From Galbibacter sp048266365 (GTDB lineage Bacteria; Bacteroidota; Bacteroidia; Flavobacteriales; Flavobacteriaceae), in contig NZ_JBLWZP010000012.1 in NCBI RefSeq assembly GCF_048266365.1, positions 1-64,000 of the forward strand: a DNA stretch of 64,000 nt, given 5' to 3'. This document shows, in pieces, positions 8,051 to 16,205 of the stretch. Under the pieces are notes generated by a model. That model searched no databases. It had not been told where the DNA came from and saw only the letters and a list, made by a program, of their open reading frames with translations. Both the position numbers and the translations under genes were made by a program. Within the stretch, counting starts at the first letter, position 1, and every line of letters starts with the position of its first letter.

Positions 8051-8081
8051 ATATCTTGCCTTATTAGATAAGACAAGATAT
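8051..8081. terminator. Bidirectional terminator between convergent operons
   Basis: ATATCTTG (8051-8058) and CTTAT (8060-8064) pair with ATAAG (8068-8072) and CAAGATAT (8074-8081) around a 3-base loop, with one C/A mismatch. It lies between the stop codons of the converging genes ending at 8050 and 8087 and has T-rich flanks. Confidence 0.75.
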
Positions 8082-8086
8082 CCTTT

Positions 8087-9118
8087 TCAACTCAAAAACC
8101 AATGGTAATTTCCACTACCACTGAGAGCCTTTAATAAGCTGTTGGAGAAGTTAAAAACATTGACATTCCTATCCAGAAAAGTATCAATATAACTGCTCTT
8201 ATTGGCTTGTGTAAATAGGTTGTACACTTTCCAAAGATTAATATCTCCATCCTCATTTCTACAAAAAGGTTCATCTTGGTAATAATCCTTAGCTACTGTA
8301 GATATCTGCCCATCATTAAGCTGTAATTCTGGAATGTTTAATTTTTCCCCTCTAGGCAAATAATTATACAGCCGTGATTTCCCAATAAGCTGTGCAAATT
8401 GATGTTCAGTAAGATGATGCTTGCTAAATTCTTGCATCTGTTCTAGATGCTTTTCTGCCTTATATTCCTGTAGGGTTTTAAGCAGTTTACTTTTTAGGGT
8501 ATCATAACCATCTACTTTTAATTCTCCTGCAAAGCCATCACTAGAGATGCACATATTACAGCATACCATATTCTGAAATCCAATAAAGAACTTGAATTTT
8601 TCAAAGGTCTTTTTACTGTATAAGTTCTCTTGGTTATAGGCTCTTACTCCTCCTAAAGTCAACGTAATATCATTTCCATTGATATTTTCTGTAATACTGG
8701 GGATTTGAATAATAAAAGCCATCCTTTCGTAATAAATGGTCTTTTCATGGTCTAGGAGTTCCTTTACGGACTTATGTATAGCTGAAGGAATTCTACCTTT
8801 AATTTGGTGGGATACCCTTACTTCTGGTGTATTAAAATGATGATGCGGAAATACCTTATTGGCACAATGTTGTGCTATTTCAATAAACTCAGTATGGGCA
8901 ATTGTACGTTCATTATCCTTGCTAAATACAGGAATAATACAATCCTTTTTTAAATGAGAGAGGCTAACTTCTGATGTGTTAGCCTCTATAAATGGTTTTC
9001 TCCCATAATTCTTTGGGATTCTTCTTGGTGTAGGGGCTACATCAGGTGCTTTCTCTATTATGGTAGTAGAATTTACAGCTTTAAGCTGCATACTAGGCTG
9101 AATGATTTGTGCTTCCAT
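8087..9118 (-). CDS. DUF3871 family protein
   Basis: A 343-residue soluble protein that matches the DUF3871 family known from Bacteroidota genomes and mobile elements: the block NTSEVSLSHLKKDCIIPVFS at about residues 47-66, then TIAHTEFIEIA, the central GGVRAYNQENLYSK and NLWKVYNLFTQANKSSYID near the C-terminus. The function is unknown; its presence beside a recombination-type ATPase suggests a part in DNA processing, comparable to DUF932-type phage or plasmid proteins. The start overlaps the end of the ATPase gene (9093-9962) by 26 bases, so both are in one leftward operon and the ATPase is translated first. It converges on the 6026-8050 gene. Confidence 0.8.
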   Translation of the reverse strand: MEAQIIQPSMQLKAVNSTTIIEKAPDVAPTPRRIPKNYGRKPFIEANTSEVSLSHLKKDCIIPVFSKDNERTIAHTEFIEIAQHCANKVFPHHHFNTPEVRVSHQIKGRIPSAIHKSVKELLDHEKTIYYERMAFIIQIPSITENINGNDITLTLGGVRAYNQENLYSKKTFEKFKFFIGFQNMVCCNMCISSDGFAGELKVDGYDTLKSKLLKTLQEYKAEKHLEQMQEFSKHHLTEHQFAQLIGKSRLYNYLPRGEKLNIPELQLNDGQISTVAKDYYQDEPFCRNEDGDINLWKVYNLFTQANKSSYIDTFLDRNVNVFNFSNSLLKALSGSGNYHWFLS

Positions 9119-9962
9119 TTTGGCTAAAGTTTTGTGGGTTCAACAATGTTTGTTTGGATAAAATGGTATCCTTTTGGACTTTAAAGTCATATTCCAAATG
9201 CTCTTTCCAATTGGAGTAATGTGTATAGAGTTCCCGTAATCCCTCTAGATTATTACAAGATTTAATATTAGCTCTGGCTTCTTGTAGGTTGGTTCCTGAA
9301 TTACACCAATCCAATATTTTTCTTCCAGTGGCTGTGTTAATGGTAAATTCTGGTTTTCCCATAAATAAGCCTGTCCTGTCTTTGGATGCTGAGACAAAAT
9401 GTTTAATGTCTATATCAAAAACCAAAGTAAATTCATAGTCTGTTCCATCTCGCATTACACTTTTAAGTCCAACTTTTTCAGGTATGTATTTACCATCCTT
9501 TTGTTGAAGGACATAGTCCTGCTTTGTTCTCATAGTAGCTATAACATGAGCTTCTGCTTGAAGAATCTTATTAATAAAGGCATTAAGTCTTGGGGTCACC
9601 TTTGCCCAATTGGTAAAGCTATTTCCTGCTAATTTGGAATGAAAGTCCAATAGCTCATCCCAACAGTGAGATATACTATCTATAATTACCACTTCCATTT
9701 CAGCCCTTAGACATACATCAATAGCTTTGATATATTTCTCTGGTGTAAATGGTGGCTCTAGAGTGAGTACATTATAGTTGCCTAAATGGGCATATAAATC
9801 TGCTGAACCATTTTCTGTATCTATAATAGCTACTTTGGTTAAATCCTTATTAGTTAACCCTTGTGCAAGAAGCAAACTTGAATAGGTTTTTCCTGACCCA
9901 GCACTTCCTTGTAAAGCCATTTTTATCTTGGCTCTTTTGCGTTCTGATTGTCTTAATTGCAT
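9093..9962 (-). CDS. RecA-like P-loop ATPase (Sak4-like) of mobile element
   Basis: A 289-residue ATPase with a Walker A motif GSAGSGKT at residues 19-26 and a Walker B strand VVIIDSISH at about 94-102. The DTENGSA motif near residue 49 and the fold order match short RecA/RAD51-like core ATPases of phages and elements (Sak4-type single-strand annealing helpers). The N-terminus RQSERKRAKIKMALQG is the usual family start. It probably acts with the DUF3871 protein, whose gene overlaps its end by 26 bases. The C-terminal 60 residues are helical and variable. It could be annotated simply as an AAA ATPase; a role in element recombination is inferred from the family. Confidence 0.8.
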   Translation of the reverse strand: MQLRQSERKRAKIKMALQGSAGSGKTYSSLLLAQGLTNKDLTKVAIIDTENGSADLYAHLGNYNVLTLEPPFTPEKYIKAIDVCLRAEMEVVIIDSISHCWDELLDFHSKLAGNSFTNWAKVTPRLNAFINKILQAEAHVIATMRTKQDYVLQQKDGKYIPEKVGLKSVMRDGTDYEFTLVFDIDIKHFVSASKDRTGLFMGKPEFTINTATGRKILDWCNSGTNLQEARANIKSCNNLEGLRELYTHYSNWKEHLEYDFKVQKDTILSKQTLLNPQNFSQNGSTNHSA

Positions 9963-10004
9963 GATTTTAAAGTTTTAGAATTAATGAAATATGTTGAAAA
10001 TGAA

Positions 10005-10038
10005 AAGAGCACCTTATCACTTTTGGTAAGGTGCTCTT
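10005..10038 (-). terminator. Terminator downstream of the integrase
   Basis: AAGAGCACCTTA (10005-10016) pairs perfectly with TAAGGTGCTCTT (10027-10038). Read on the minus strand it follows the integrase and is trailed by a T-rich run (TTTTCATTTT). It separates the integrase from the ATPase operon. Confidence 0.7.
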
Positions 10039-10153
10039 GTTTGATTTTATATGCTTTTGGAAATTATCTTAAAGACAACTCTTTAAGTTTGTAAAGATTA
10101 ACATGAAAATACAAATGCAAAAAAAAATACTTTTTGATAAAAAGATCACTTCG

Positions 10154-11371
10154 TCACTTTTCATCCAGTAAGCTTTTCATGGCATCATCAATTACATTAT
10201 TTTCAAGGTCTTTTAAGTAGGATTGGGTAATAGCCAAATTTTGATGTCCCATAGCTTCAGAAATAATATCAGTAGAAATTCCTTTTTGCTTTAAATTGGT
10301 AGCAAAGCTATGGCGAGCTACATAGCTCGTCAATTTTTCTTCAATCCCACATTTAGAGGCAATCTCTTTAAGCTGTTTGTTATATCGCTTCAATGTTTTA
10401 GCTTTTCTATTTTCAATCTGCATGGGTGTCATATTGTTTCTTAAAAGAATAGGAAAAACATAATCTGTAGGTCTTTTTTGGGCTTTATAATATGCTAGAA
10501 TTTCCGCAACAGGATTTAAAATTTCAATAGTAAAAGCTGTTTTAGTTTTTCTTCGAACATATTGAATTTTGCCCTCCTTAATATTATCCCATTTTAATAA
10601 CATCATATCATAAAAATTCATCCCTCTTGTATAGTAACTAAACAGGAAATAATTTTTGCTATCTATCAGGTGAGGGTTCTTGTTAATATCCAATTGAATT
10701 ATCTTTTTAACAGCATTTGTACTGATAGCCCTCTTATTATTCGTTTTTTTAAGCTTGGATATTTTATAAACATTAAAGGGGTAATGTTCTGGCTTGGTAT
10801 AGTTCTTTTTGATTCCATCATTAAAAACTGTCCTTATAGCTCTCATTTTTGCAGCTACACCTGTATCAGAATTTCCATTACTCCTAAGAAAAACCTCATA
10901 CTCTTTTAACAATTTAGGGGTTACTTCTTTAAATGATACTGTTTTACCATTTAAAAAATTTTCAAAACTCCTTTTGGAATCACTGTAATATCTGGCATTT
11001 CCTGTCCTGTTTGAGGTTGTAAGTTCAGTAATGTATTCATCAAAGGCTTGTAAAAAAGTAAGTTTCTTATCCAATTTAAAATCAAAAAACCTATCATGGA
11101 ATTCATCTAGAGTAATATCATCTTGTTCTGCCAATGCATCAGATATTATTTTTTCGGCTCTTTTCTTTATATCACCCAATGTTTCATTGAATTGTCTATA
11201 GTCTATAAAATTTTTCCGAAACTCGGATTTAGAGCTATTCCACTGAGATTTTTCACAGGCTAGATTTAAAGAAATAAATTTAGATTTTCTATCTTTCGTG
11301 ACCCTGAGGAAAATGGGAAATAGTCCACTGGATAATGCTTTAGTTCTTTGAATGATTTTTATTGATGCCAT
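10154..11371 (-). CDS. int: Tyrosine recombinase / site-specific integrase
   Basis: A 405-residue phage-type integrase of the Bacteroidota kind. An N-terminal arm-binding domain (about 1-95), a SAM-like core-binding domain (about 105-205) and a catalytic domain (about 215-400) can be followed. Catalytic residues: the first Arg in SYYTRGMNFYDM, Lys in RRKTKTAF, the second Arg in TSYVARHSFATNL (Tyr stands where many family members have His), His in MGHQNLAITQ, and the nucleophile Tyr in QSYLKDLEN. The gene lies next to the tRNA-Asn remnant at 11522-11569 and its 5' end faces the attachment site. Its leader has a -7 box (minus strand, 11409-11416) and two tandem 9-base repeats, suggesting autoregulation or arm-site binding. 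Confidence 0.93.
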   Translation of the reverse strand: MASIKIIQRTKALSSGLFPIFLRVTKDRKSKFISLNLACEKSQWNSSKSEFRKNFIDYRQFNETLGDIKKRAEKIISDALAEQDDITLDEFHDRFFDFKLDKKLTFLQAFDEYITELTTSNRTGNARYYSDSKRSFENFLNGKTVSFKEVTPKLLKEYEVFLRSNGNSDTGVAAKMRAIRTVFNDGIKKNYTKPEHYPFNVYKISKLKKTNNKRAISTNAVKKIIQLDINKNPHLIDSKNYFLFSYYTRGMNFYDMMLLKWDNIKEGKIQYVRRKTKTAFTIEILNPVAEILAYYKAQKRPTDYVFPILLRNNMTPMQIENRKAKTLKRYNKQLKEIASKCGIEEKLTSYVARHSFATNLKQKGISTDIISEAMGHQNLAITQSYLKDLENNVIDDAMKSLLDEK

Positions 11372-11390
11372 AATAGATAATATTACTTTG

Positions 11391-11410
11391 GGTACAACAT
11401 AGGTACAACA
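11391..11410. repeat. Tandem GGTACAACA repeats at the integrase promoter
   Basis: GGTACAACA occurs at 11391-11399 and 11402-11410, an 11-base period (one helical turn). The repeats lie just downstream of the integrase -7 box and near the attachment site. They could be integrase arm sites or an operator. Confidence 0.45.
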
Positions 11411-11416
11411 AATTTA
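11409..11416 (-). promoter_or_regulatory. -7 promoter box of the integrase gene
   Basis: On the minus strand the sequence is TAAATTTG, which fits TANNTTTG. It is 38 bases before the integrase ATG, and the tandem repeats would overlap the transcription start. Confidence 0.45.
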
Positions 11417-11521
11417 GATAAAATGGGATAACAAAAGAAAATAAATGAAATCAGAATATATCAAATCCCTCATAAAATAAGGGCTTATGAAGAAATATGA
11501 AAACTTAGGAAACAATCTTTT

Positions 11522-11569
11522 CTCTGACTGTTAATCAGAGGGTCCTTGGTTCGAGCCCAAGAGGGGGAG
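11522..11569 (+). other. 3' half of a tRNA-Asn(GTT): attachment site of the element
   Basis: The sequence holds the anticodon arm (TCTGA / loop CTGTTAA / TCAGA; anticodon GTT), the variable loop, a complete T-arm (CTTGG, TTCGAGC, CCAAG), the acceptor 3' strand AGGGGGA and discriminator G at 11569. The D-arm and 5' acceptor strand are missing; upstream DNA is element sequence. This is the duplicated tRNA 3' end left by integrase-mediated insertion (right attachment site). The intact tRNA should lie at the other end of the element, outside the window. Confidence 0.82.
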
Positions 11570-11578
11570 CAAAATTAG

Positions 11579-11609
11579 AATCCAGTCTACAAAATAGGCT
11601 GGATTTTTT
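11579..11609 (+). terminator. Former tRNA terminator
   Basis: AATCCAGTCT (11579-11588) pairs with AGGCTGGATT (11596-11605), followed by a run of T. It is the chromosomal terminator of the tRNA-Asn gene, now separated from the intact tRNA. Confidence 0.7.
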
Positions 11610-11652
11610 GCTTTTACACTCTATATAAATATTTATGAAACGGAGCGTAAAA

Positions 11653-11681
11653 CCCATTCATCGCTTTTTAGCGTGGATGGG
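11653..11681. repeat. IS200/IS605-type end hairpin
   Basis: CCCAT and CATCGCT pair with AGCG and GATGGG around a T-rich loop. It lies 15 bases beyond the stop of the TnpA remnant, the place where IS200/IS605 elements carry the imperfect end hairpin recognised by TnpA. Confidence 0.5.
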
Positions 11682-11695
11682 ATGTAATCGACACA

Positions 11696-11890
11696 CTAAC
11701 CTTGTGGAAGTATGTACTGAGGTATGGTATCTGGACTAGCCTCGCCAATAACGCAAACGAAATATCCTTCTGACCAAAAAGTACACTTACGCCAACATTG
11801 TTTTTGTAAAGATACAGGGTGTTTCTGCCATATTAACTTTGTAGACTGTTGTTTTAATCTACGGACTATTTGAGATATAGAAAGACTTTG
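11696..11890 (-). pseudogene. Remnant of an IS200/IS605 TnpA transposase (C-terminus)
   Basis: Read on the minus strand, this stretch gives about 64 residues that include SISQIVRRLKQQST, then FWSEGYFVCVIGEAS and a C-terminal tail ending in PQG and TAG. These are the last conserved blocks of the Y1 (HUH) transposase TnpA. The N-terminal part with the HUH motif is gone, replaced by an IS256-type fragment on the other strand that starts at 11881. The copy is dead. Confidence 0.75.
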
Positions 11891-12240
11891 AGAAATTAAT
11901 TGAGTTTGATGAAAAATGGGATGAAAAATATCTGCTATCTGTAAGAGGATGGATGGATAATTGGGGACATTTATCTACCTATTTTGAGTATGCTCCGGAT
12001 ATCAGAAAAGCTATATACACAACCAATGCGATCGAATCCATGCACAGACAAATACGAAAAGTCACCAAAACAAAAGGAGCTTTCATCTCTGTTCAAGCAT
12101 TGCTAAAGATTGTGTATCTAACCGTTAAAGATGTTTCTAAGAAATGGACAATGCCAATTCACAATTGGGGTTTGACACAGTTTACTATACACTCCCTTGA
12201 CTTACAAGCTGGAATAAACAAATCTAACCTAAACTACTAA
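11881..12240 (+). pseudogene. Remnant of an IS256-family transposase (C-terminus)
   Basis: An open frame of 119 codons without a proper start (stop codon at 11878-11880). FEEKW-like FDEKWDEKY, then AIYTTNAIESMHRQIRKVTK and LTVKDVSKKW, are the C-terminal blocks of IS256 (Mutator-type) transposases, with the catalytic Glu in NAIES. The two catalytic Asp residues further upstream are absent, so the gene is broken. It abuts the TnpA remnant almost base to base. The end at 12240 is the natural stop. Confidence 0.85.
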
Positions 12241-12273
12241 ACCCTTACTTTTTCTATGCTTATTAAGAAAAGA

Positions 12274-13800
12274 TCAATTTTTATAAACTTCATCTGGCAT
12301 AGGTGCTTCAACACCGGATAATTTTATAATCGGCATAGGCGATTTCCATTTTCTCAATCGTTCAGAAAGCAAAATTGATAATTCCTTTACTCTATCAGGG
12401 TATTTAGAGGATAAGTCTTCACGTTCTCCGATATCAGTTGTTAAATTGTATAATTCATTACTTCCATCCCGCATGTTATAAATCATTTTCCATTCGCCTT
12501 TTCGGATGGCGGATCGATAATTTATTCCTAAATTGTCCTTCGCTATCCATTTGTTAGGGATATGCCAAATAAGCAATCTATCCTCTTTTTTTAGTTGAGG
12601 TTTTTTAAGCAATGGAATAAAACTTTTTCCATCTACACTCTGAATGATATTGCTTGGTTTAATGCTTGCCATTTGCAAAATTGAAGGAAAAAAATCTTCT
12701 ATAATTACTGGTTGGTGATAATCAGATGATGGTTCTGTAACTCCATTCCATTTGACTATCATTGGTACACGAATTCCTCCTTCGTAAACTGATCCTTTAC
12801 CCGCTCTAAGTGGAAAGTTTTGTGTATTTTCCGTTCCTCCTCTTGGGGGGGCCATGCTTAAGCCGCCATTATCGCTAATAAATAGTAGTATTGTATTTTC
12901 TTCAATCTCGTTTTCTTCAAGAAAATCCATGATATCCCCTAAACTTTTATCCATGCCTTCAATCATACTGGCATAAATTGCCTCCACGCGTTCAAGTCCA
13001 GCATCAAGATACTTTTGTAAATATCGTTCATCTGCCTCATAAGGATCATGTACTGCAAAATGAGAAAGATATAAAAAGAATGGTTCCTTTCGATGAATTG
13101 GCGTTTTAAGGGAATTTAAGGCCCTCTGAGTTAAGGCTTCCGTAAGGTATAGATCGCTCCCAAAATACTCAGTCATCCCCGGTACGGCATGAACATTATG
13201 TGCCTTACCATCAATATTACCATAATTTTCCTGACCAAGATAGCTTAGTGGACGACCGGCGCCAGTTCCGGCAATATTTATCATAAAACCAAGATTCTCA
13301 GGATTTGATCCCGGCGTTCCATTTGGAGCAAAATGTGCTTTACCAGCATGAATAGTATAGTAACCTTCATTTTTTAATAGCTCTGGAAGCGGATTAGCCT
13401 GCACACTTCTGGGAACATCTCCAGAAGGGTTTAAGCCGTTAATATTCCATTCTGCTGCTTCAAATTGTTCATCGCTCTGGTCAGAATTTCGATCCCTGTG
13501 GGGCATGGTCCAATTTGTTACCTTATGATGTGCCGCATTCATCCCAGTTAATAAACTCACCCGCGATGGTGTGCAAATGGGAGTTGCATATGCATTGGTA
13601 AACTTCGTCCCTGTTTTTGCCAATCGCTCCATATTGGGTGTGTGAAATTGTTTGTTCAATGGATAAGCAGTATCTGTAAAGGGAACAGACGTATCCATCC
13701 AACCCATATCATCAACTATAAATACGATAATATTAGGCTGTTTTTGACTATAAAATGGTGTTAAACTTAAAAAAAAGTAGAGTATGAATATTTTTTTCAT
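12274..13800 (-). CDS. Exported sulfatase, S1 (FGly) family
   Basis: A 508-residue type I sulfatase with an N-terminal signal peptide (residues 1-18, ending PFYSQ), so it acts in the periplasm or outside. The metal-binding Asp pair is at 30-31 (VDDMGW) and the FGly signature is CTPSRVSLLTG, with Cys76 as the residue to be oxidised by a formylglycine-generating enzyme (not in this window). FISDNGGLS holds the later metal ligands and KWKMIYNMRDGSNELYNL the usual C-terminal subdomain. It resembles N-acetylgalactosamine-6-sulfatase/arylsulfatase A-type enzymes of marine Bacteroidota that desulfate algal polysaccharides; the substrate cannot be told. No susCD pair lies next to it. It follows the transposase remnants, which suggests rearranged DNA. 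Confidence 0.93.
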   Translation of the reverse strand: MKKIFILYFFLSLTPFYSQKQPNIIVFIVDDMGWMDTSVPFTDTAYPLNKQFHTPNMERLAKTGTKFTNAYATPICTPSRVSLLTGMNAAHHKVTNWTMPHRDRNSDQSDEQFEAAEWNINGLNPSGDVPRSVQANPLPELLKNEGYYTIHAGKAHFAPNGTPGSNPENLGFMINIAGTGAGRPLSYLGQENYGNIDGKAHNVHAVPGMTEYFGSDLYLTEALTQRALNSLKTPIHRKEPFFLYLSHFAVHDPYEADERYLQKYLDAGLERVEAIYASMIEGMDKSLGDIMDFLEENEIEENTILLFISDNGGLSMAPPRGGTENTQNFPLRAGKGSVYEGGIRVPMIVKWNGVTEPSSDYHQPVIIEDFFPSILQMASIKPSNIIQSVDGKSFIPLLKKPQLKKEDRLLIWHIPNKWIAKDNLGINYRSAIRKGEWKMIYNMRDGSNELYNLTTDIGEREDLSSKYPDRVKELSILLSERLRKWKSPMPIIKLSGVEAPMPDEVYKN

Positions 13801-14325
13801 GGTAAATTTTATTAATCTTAAAGAATGGCTTTTCTTCTTTTATCCAGCCAGTTAAACTCAAAATTCATTTTTCATTCCTTCCTGGAATTTTCAATCCGTA
13901 ACCCTGATTCATATTACTATAACAATGAATCTCTACATCTATATACTTATCCCAATGAAAACGGACACTTCTCCAAAAAAATTTCGGTTAAATTAATCAA
14001 AAACTTTTACAGTCCTTTTCTAAATATTCCTTTTGATTGACCTTGAAGAAGTACGACAATCTGGTAATTGGAGCCTTAACATGAATTATAATCCTGATAG
14101 AGGATAACCTTCATTCAATGATTTTTTATCATTACCTTACATGGGAGGAACAATTGATGTTGAGGCCTGCCTCAAGTTGGGAAGATTATTCATAAGAGTT
14201 GTGTTCTTGTTATTTGGAGAGGTCTGGTAATGGGAGCATTCAACACCCACTAGCTTCATATTTAAATCAACATTCGTATATTTAGTAGATGTAATCTTTA
14301 TTGATCTACTAATACCGAACCAACC
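13801..14325. other. Gene-poor gap of about 525 bases
   Basis: No convincing gene is seen. An open frame on the plus strand (13825-14040) has an odd composition and no family resemblance. From 14041 to about 14230 a plus-strand reading shows protein-like pieces (for example GNWSLNMNYNPDRG) broken by stops, which could be the decayed tail of a beta-barrel protein. The promoter of the next gene should lie in the last 100 bases. Confidence 0.4.
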
Positions 14326-15807
14326 ATGCTTAGAAATCTAATCGCACTTTTCACATTCTTTATAATATATACATCTTGTGAATTAAAAGAAGATAATCCA
14401 CTTAATACAGATAGCGTTATAATTACGGGTACAGTACATCAATTCGACCGGAATAATGTTGAAATGTATTACCTCTTCTCACAACCTGGACGGAAACAAG
14501 AAAAAATACCGATTGCGTTGGATAGTCTGGGGAAATTCAGGTTTGAATTGAAAAGTTCGCTTCCAATGGATGCGCTGATAGTTGATAAAAAAACGATGTC
14601 ATTTATTAATTTTATCTACCATCCCGGAGATAGTATTAACATTGAATTCTCTGCAGTTGATAACAGCATGTCACTTCTCAAAACAGTTTGTTTTACTGGA
14701 GACAGGAAGGAAACTAATAATGATTTGATCCTGTTTCAACGATTACGAGAAGAGAATAGACTAGGGTATGATGTTATAGATCCAACTAAGGCATATCAAC
14801 TTGACGTAAAAGAGTTTATTCAAAAGATGGATACTGTAAAGCAAAATCAGCTAAAATTCTACAACCATTTCATTTATGAGCTTTTACCGAATGATGAAGT
14901 AAAACAATGGACAAGACAGTATGTCCTACAGTCTTATTACAACTACCTTGATGAATATTCAATGGGGAAAAAGAATCTTCCTTGCGATTATTTCGATTAT
15001 AATAAGGAGATTCTACCATTAACCCCAGAGAAACTTGTAGGATGGAGTAACTTGAGCTCAAGAATTAATAGCTACTGGATGAATATTGTTGTAAAAAACA
15101 TTGTGGCTTCAGCGCCAGATAATATTGAGGGGGCTAAAAATTTTGATGCTGACTCGCTGCTACTGAATTATTTCAACTCAAACATTCAGGATAAACTACT
15201 GTCCGAGCTTCTTATTGCACGTTATTATAGATCTCAATTAGAAGGAAATAGAATAGAGGGATTCGAAAAGCACGAAACAGAAATAGCTACAATGATTAAA
15301 ACGCCACTCATAATGAATAATCTAAAAAACAATTATTCATCTGCCCGAGCATTCTTAAATAAGCCAGATATTTATACTAAAGAGGTTTTGAAGAATATGA
15401 ATGGAATTCCGATGGAGGATACTTTTTCAACGATATTGGAAGAAAACCAGGGAAAGGTATTATTTATTGATTTTTGGGCAACTTGGTGTGGGCCATGCAT
15501 AAAGGCAATGCCAGATTCAAAGAAACTGATAGAAGTATATCAAGGCAAGGAAGTTGCGTTTATATATATCTGTATTGAATCTGAGGATGACCTATGGAGG
15601 AGAATGGTCTCAGATTTTAATCTTGGAGGAGGAAAGCATTATCTCCTAAACTGGGAGCAAAGTAGTTATTTTAGAAAGGATTTGGATATTCCAGCGATAC
15701 CGGAGTATATTTTGATTGACAAGGACAAAAATATTGTTGAAAAAGGAAGGCACCTCTCTCCAGGGGCGAAACTAACAAAGGAAAAGATTGATGAACTGCT
15801 TTATTAG
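14326..15807 (+). CDS. TlpA/ResA-like thioredoxin-domain lipoprotein
   Basis: A 493-residue lipoprotein: the signal peptide ends at Cys18 (IYTSC). Residues about 30-120 look like the N-terminal beta domain found before thioredoxin domains in Bacteroidota (DUF4369-like), followed by a helical middle of about 220 residues. A C-terminal thioredoxin domain (about 350-493) has the active site WCGPC with Cys388 and Cys391 in FIDFWATWCGPC, and a cis-Pro region DIPAIPEYILID. Members of this group are periplasmic thiol-disulfide oxidoreductases; targets are unknown. It stands alone between two gene-poor gaps, so its operon gives no clue. The assignment as a TlpA-like protein is firm; the substrate is open. 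Confidence 0.9.
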   Translation: MLRNLIALFTFFIIYTSCELKEDNPLNTDSVIITGTVHQFDRNNVEMYYLFSQPGRKQEKIPIALDSLGKFRFELKSSLPMDALIVDKKTMSFINFIYHPGDSINIEFSAVDNSMSLLKTVCFTGDRKETNNDLILFQRLREENRLGYDVIDPTKAYQLDVKEFIQKMDTVKQNQLKFYNHFIYELLPNDEVKQWTRQYVLQSYYNYLDEYSMGKKNLPCDYFDYNKEILPLTPEKLVGWSNLSSRINSYWMNIVVKNIVASAPDNIEGAKNFDADSLLLNYFNSNIQDKLLSELLIARYYRSQLEGNRIEGFEKHETEIATMIKTPLIMNNLKNNYSSARAFLNKPDIYTKEVLKNMNGIPMEDTFSTILEENQGKVLFIDFWATWCGPCIKAMPDSKKLIEVYQGKEVAFIYICIESEDDLWRRMVSDFNLGGGKHYLLNWEQSSYFRKDLDIPAIPEYILIDKDKNIVEKGRHLSPGAKLTKEKIDELLY

Positions 15808-16205
15808 GTATATAGAGAAGCTGCTTATCGTTATAACATCAACGCGCTAATCAATATGAAATACAATTCAAACAATAGACTTCCCAATGTTCGGACACTT
15901 TAATGTACATGAGGTAAACAATCGAGGTGATCCAGACCTAAATAATGTTATAAAATATTTTTTCCAACTATTATGCGAATAACTTCATGTTTAATGCAAG
16001 CCATTGCGTTTTCATCATGTCGAGGATGAAATAGTGTTTAAGCCTGTTAAATTTCAAAATAAATATAAATTAAACGATCAAATCCATAAACAAATTCAGG
16101 CGTATACGTCTTATTGAATATATCAATACAGAGCTGCTGAATTCTCATTTAAAGATATTCTGGCAGAATAAAAAAATTAATGATATATTTGTAGTATATA
16201 TTCGC
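15808..16205. other. Gene-poor gap of about 400 bases
   Basis: No open frame of family-like sequence is seen on either strand. The right end contains a good -7 box (16184-16191) for the following gene. The rest looks like non-coding or fully decayed DNA. Confidence 0.4.
16184..16191 (+). promoter_or_regulatory. -7 promoter box
   Basis: TATATTTG fits TANNTTTG and ends 14 bases before the ATG at 16206, predicting a very short leader for the beta-barrel gene. Confidence 0.5.

Noticed and set aside
1..11570. Calling the element a conjugative element or prophage
   Set aside because: No relaxase, coupling protein, type IV secretion, capsid or terminase gene is visible in this part; only integrase, ATPase, RadC and DUF3871 are.
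11653..12240. A functional insertion sequence
   Set aside because: Both transposases lack their N-terminal catalytic parts.
13825..14040. 71-codon frame after the sulfatase start
   Set aside because: No family resemblance, unusual residue mix and no clear promoter; treated as non-coding gap.
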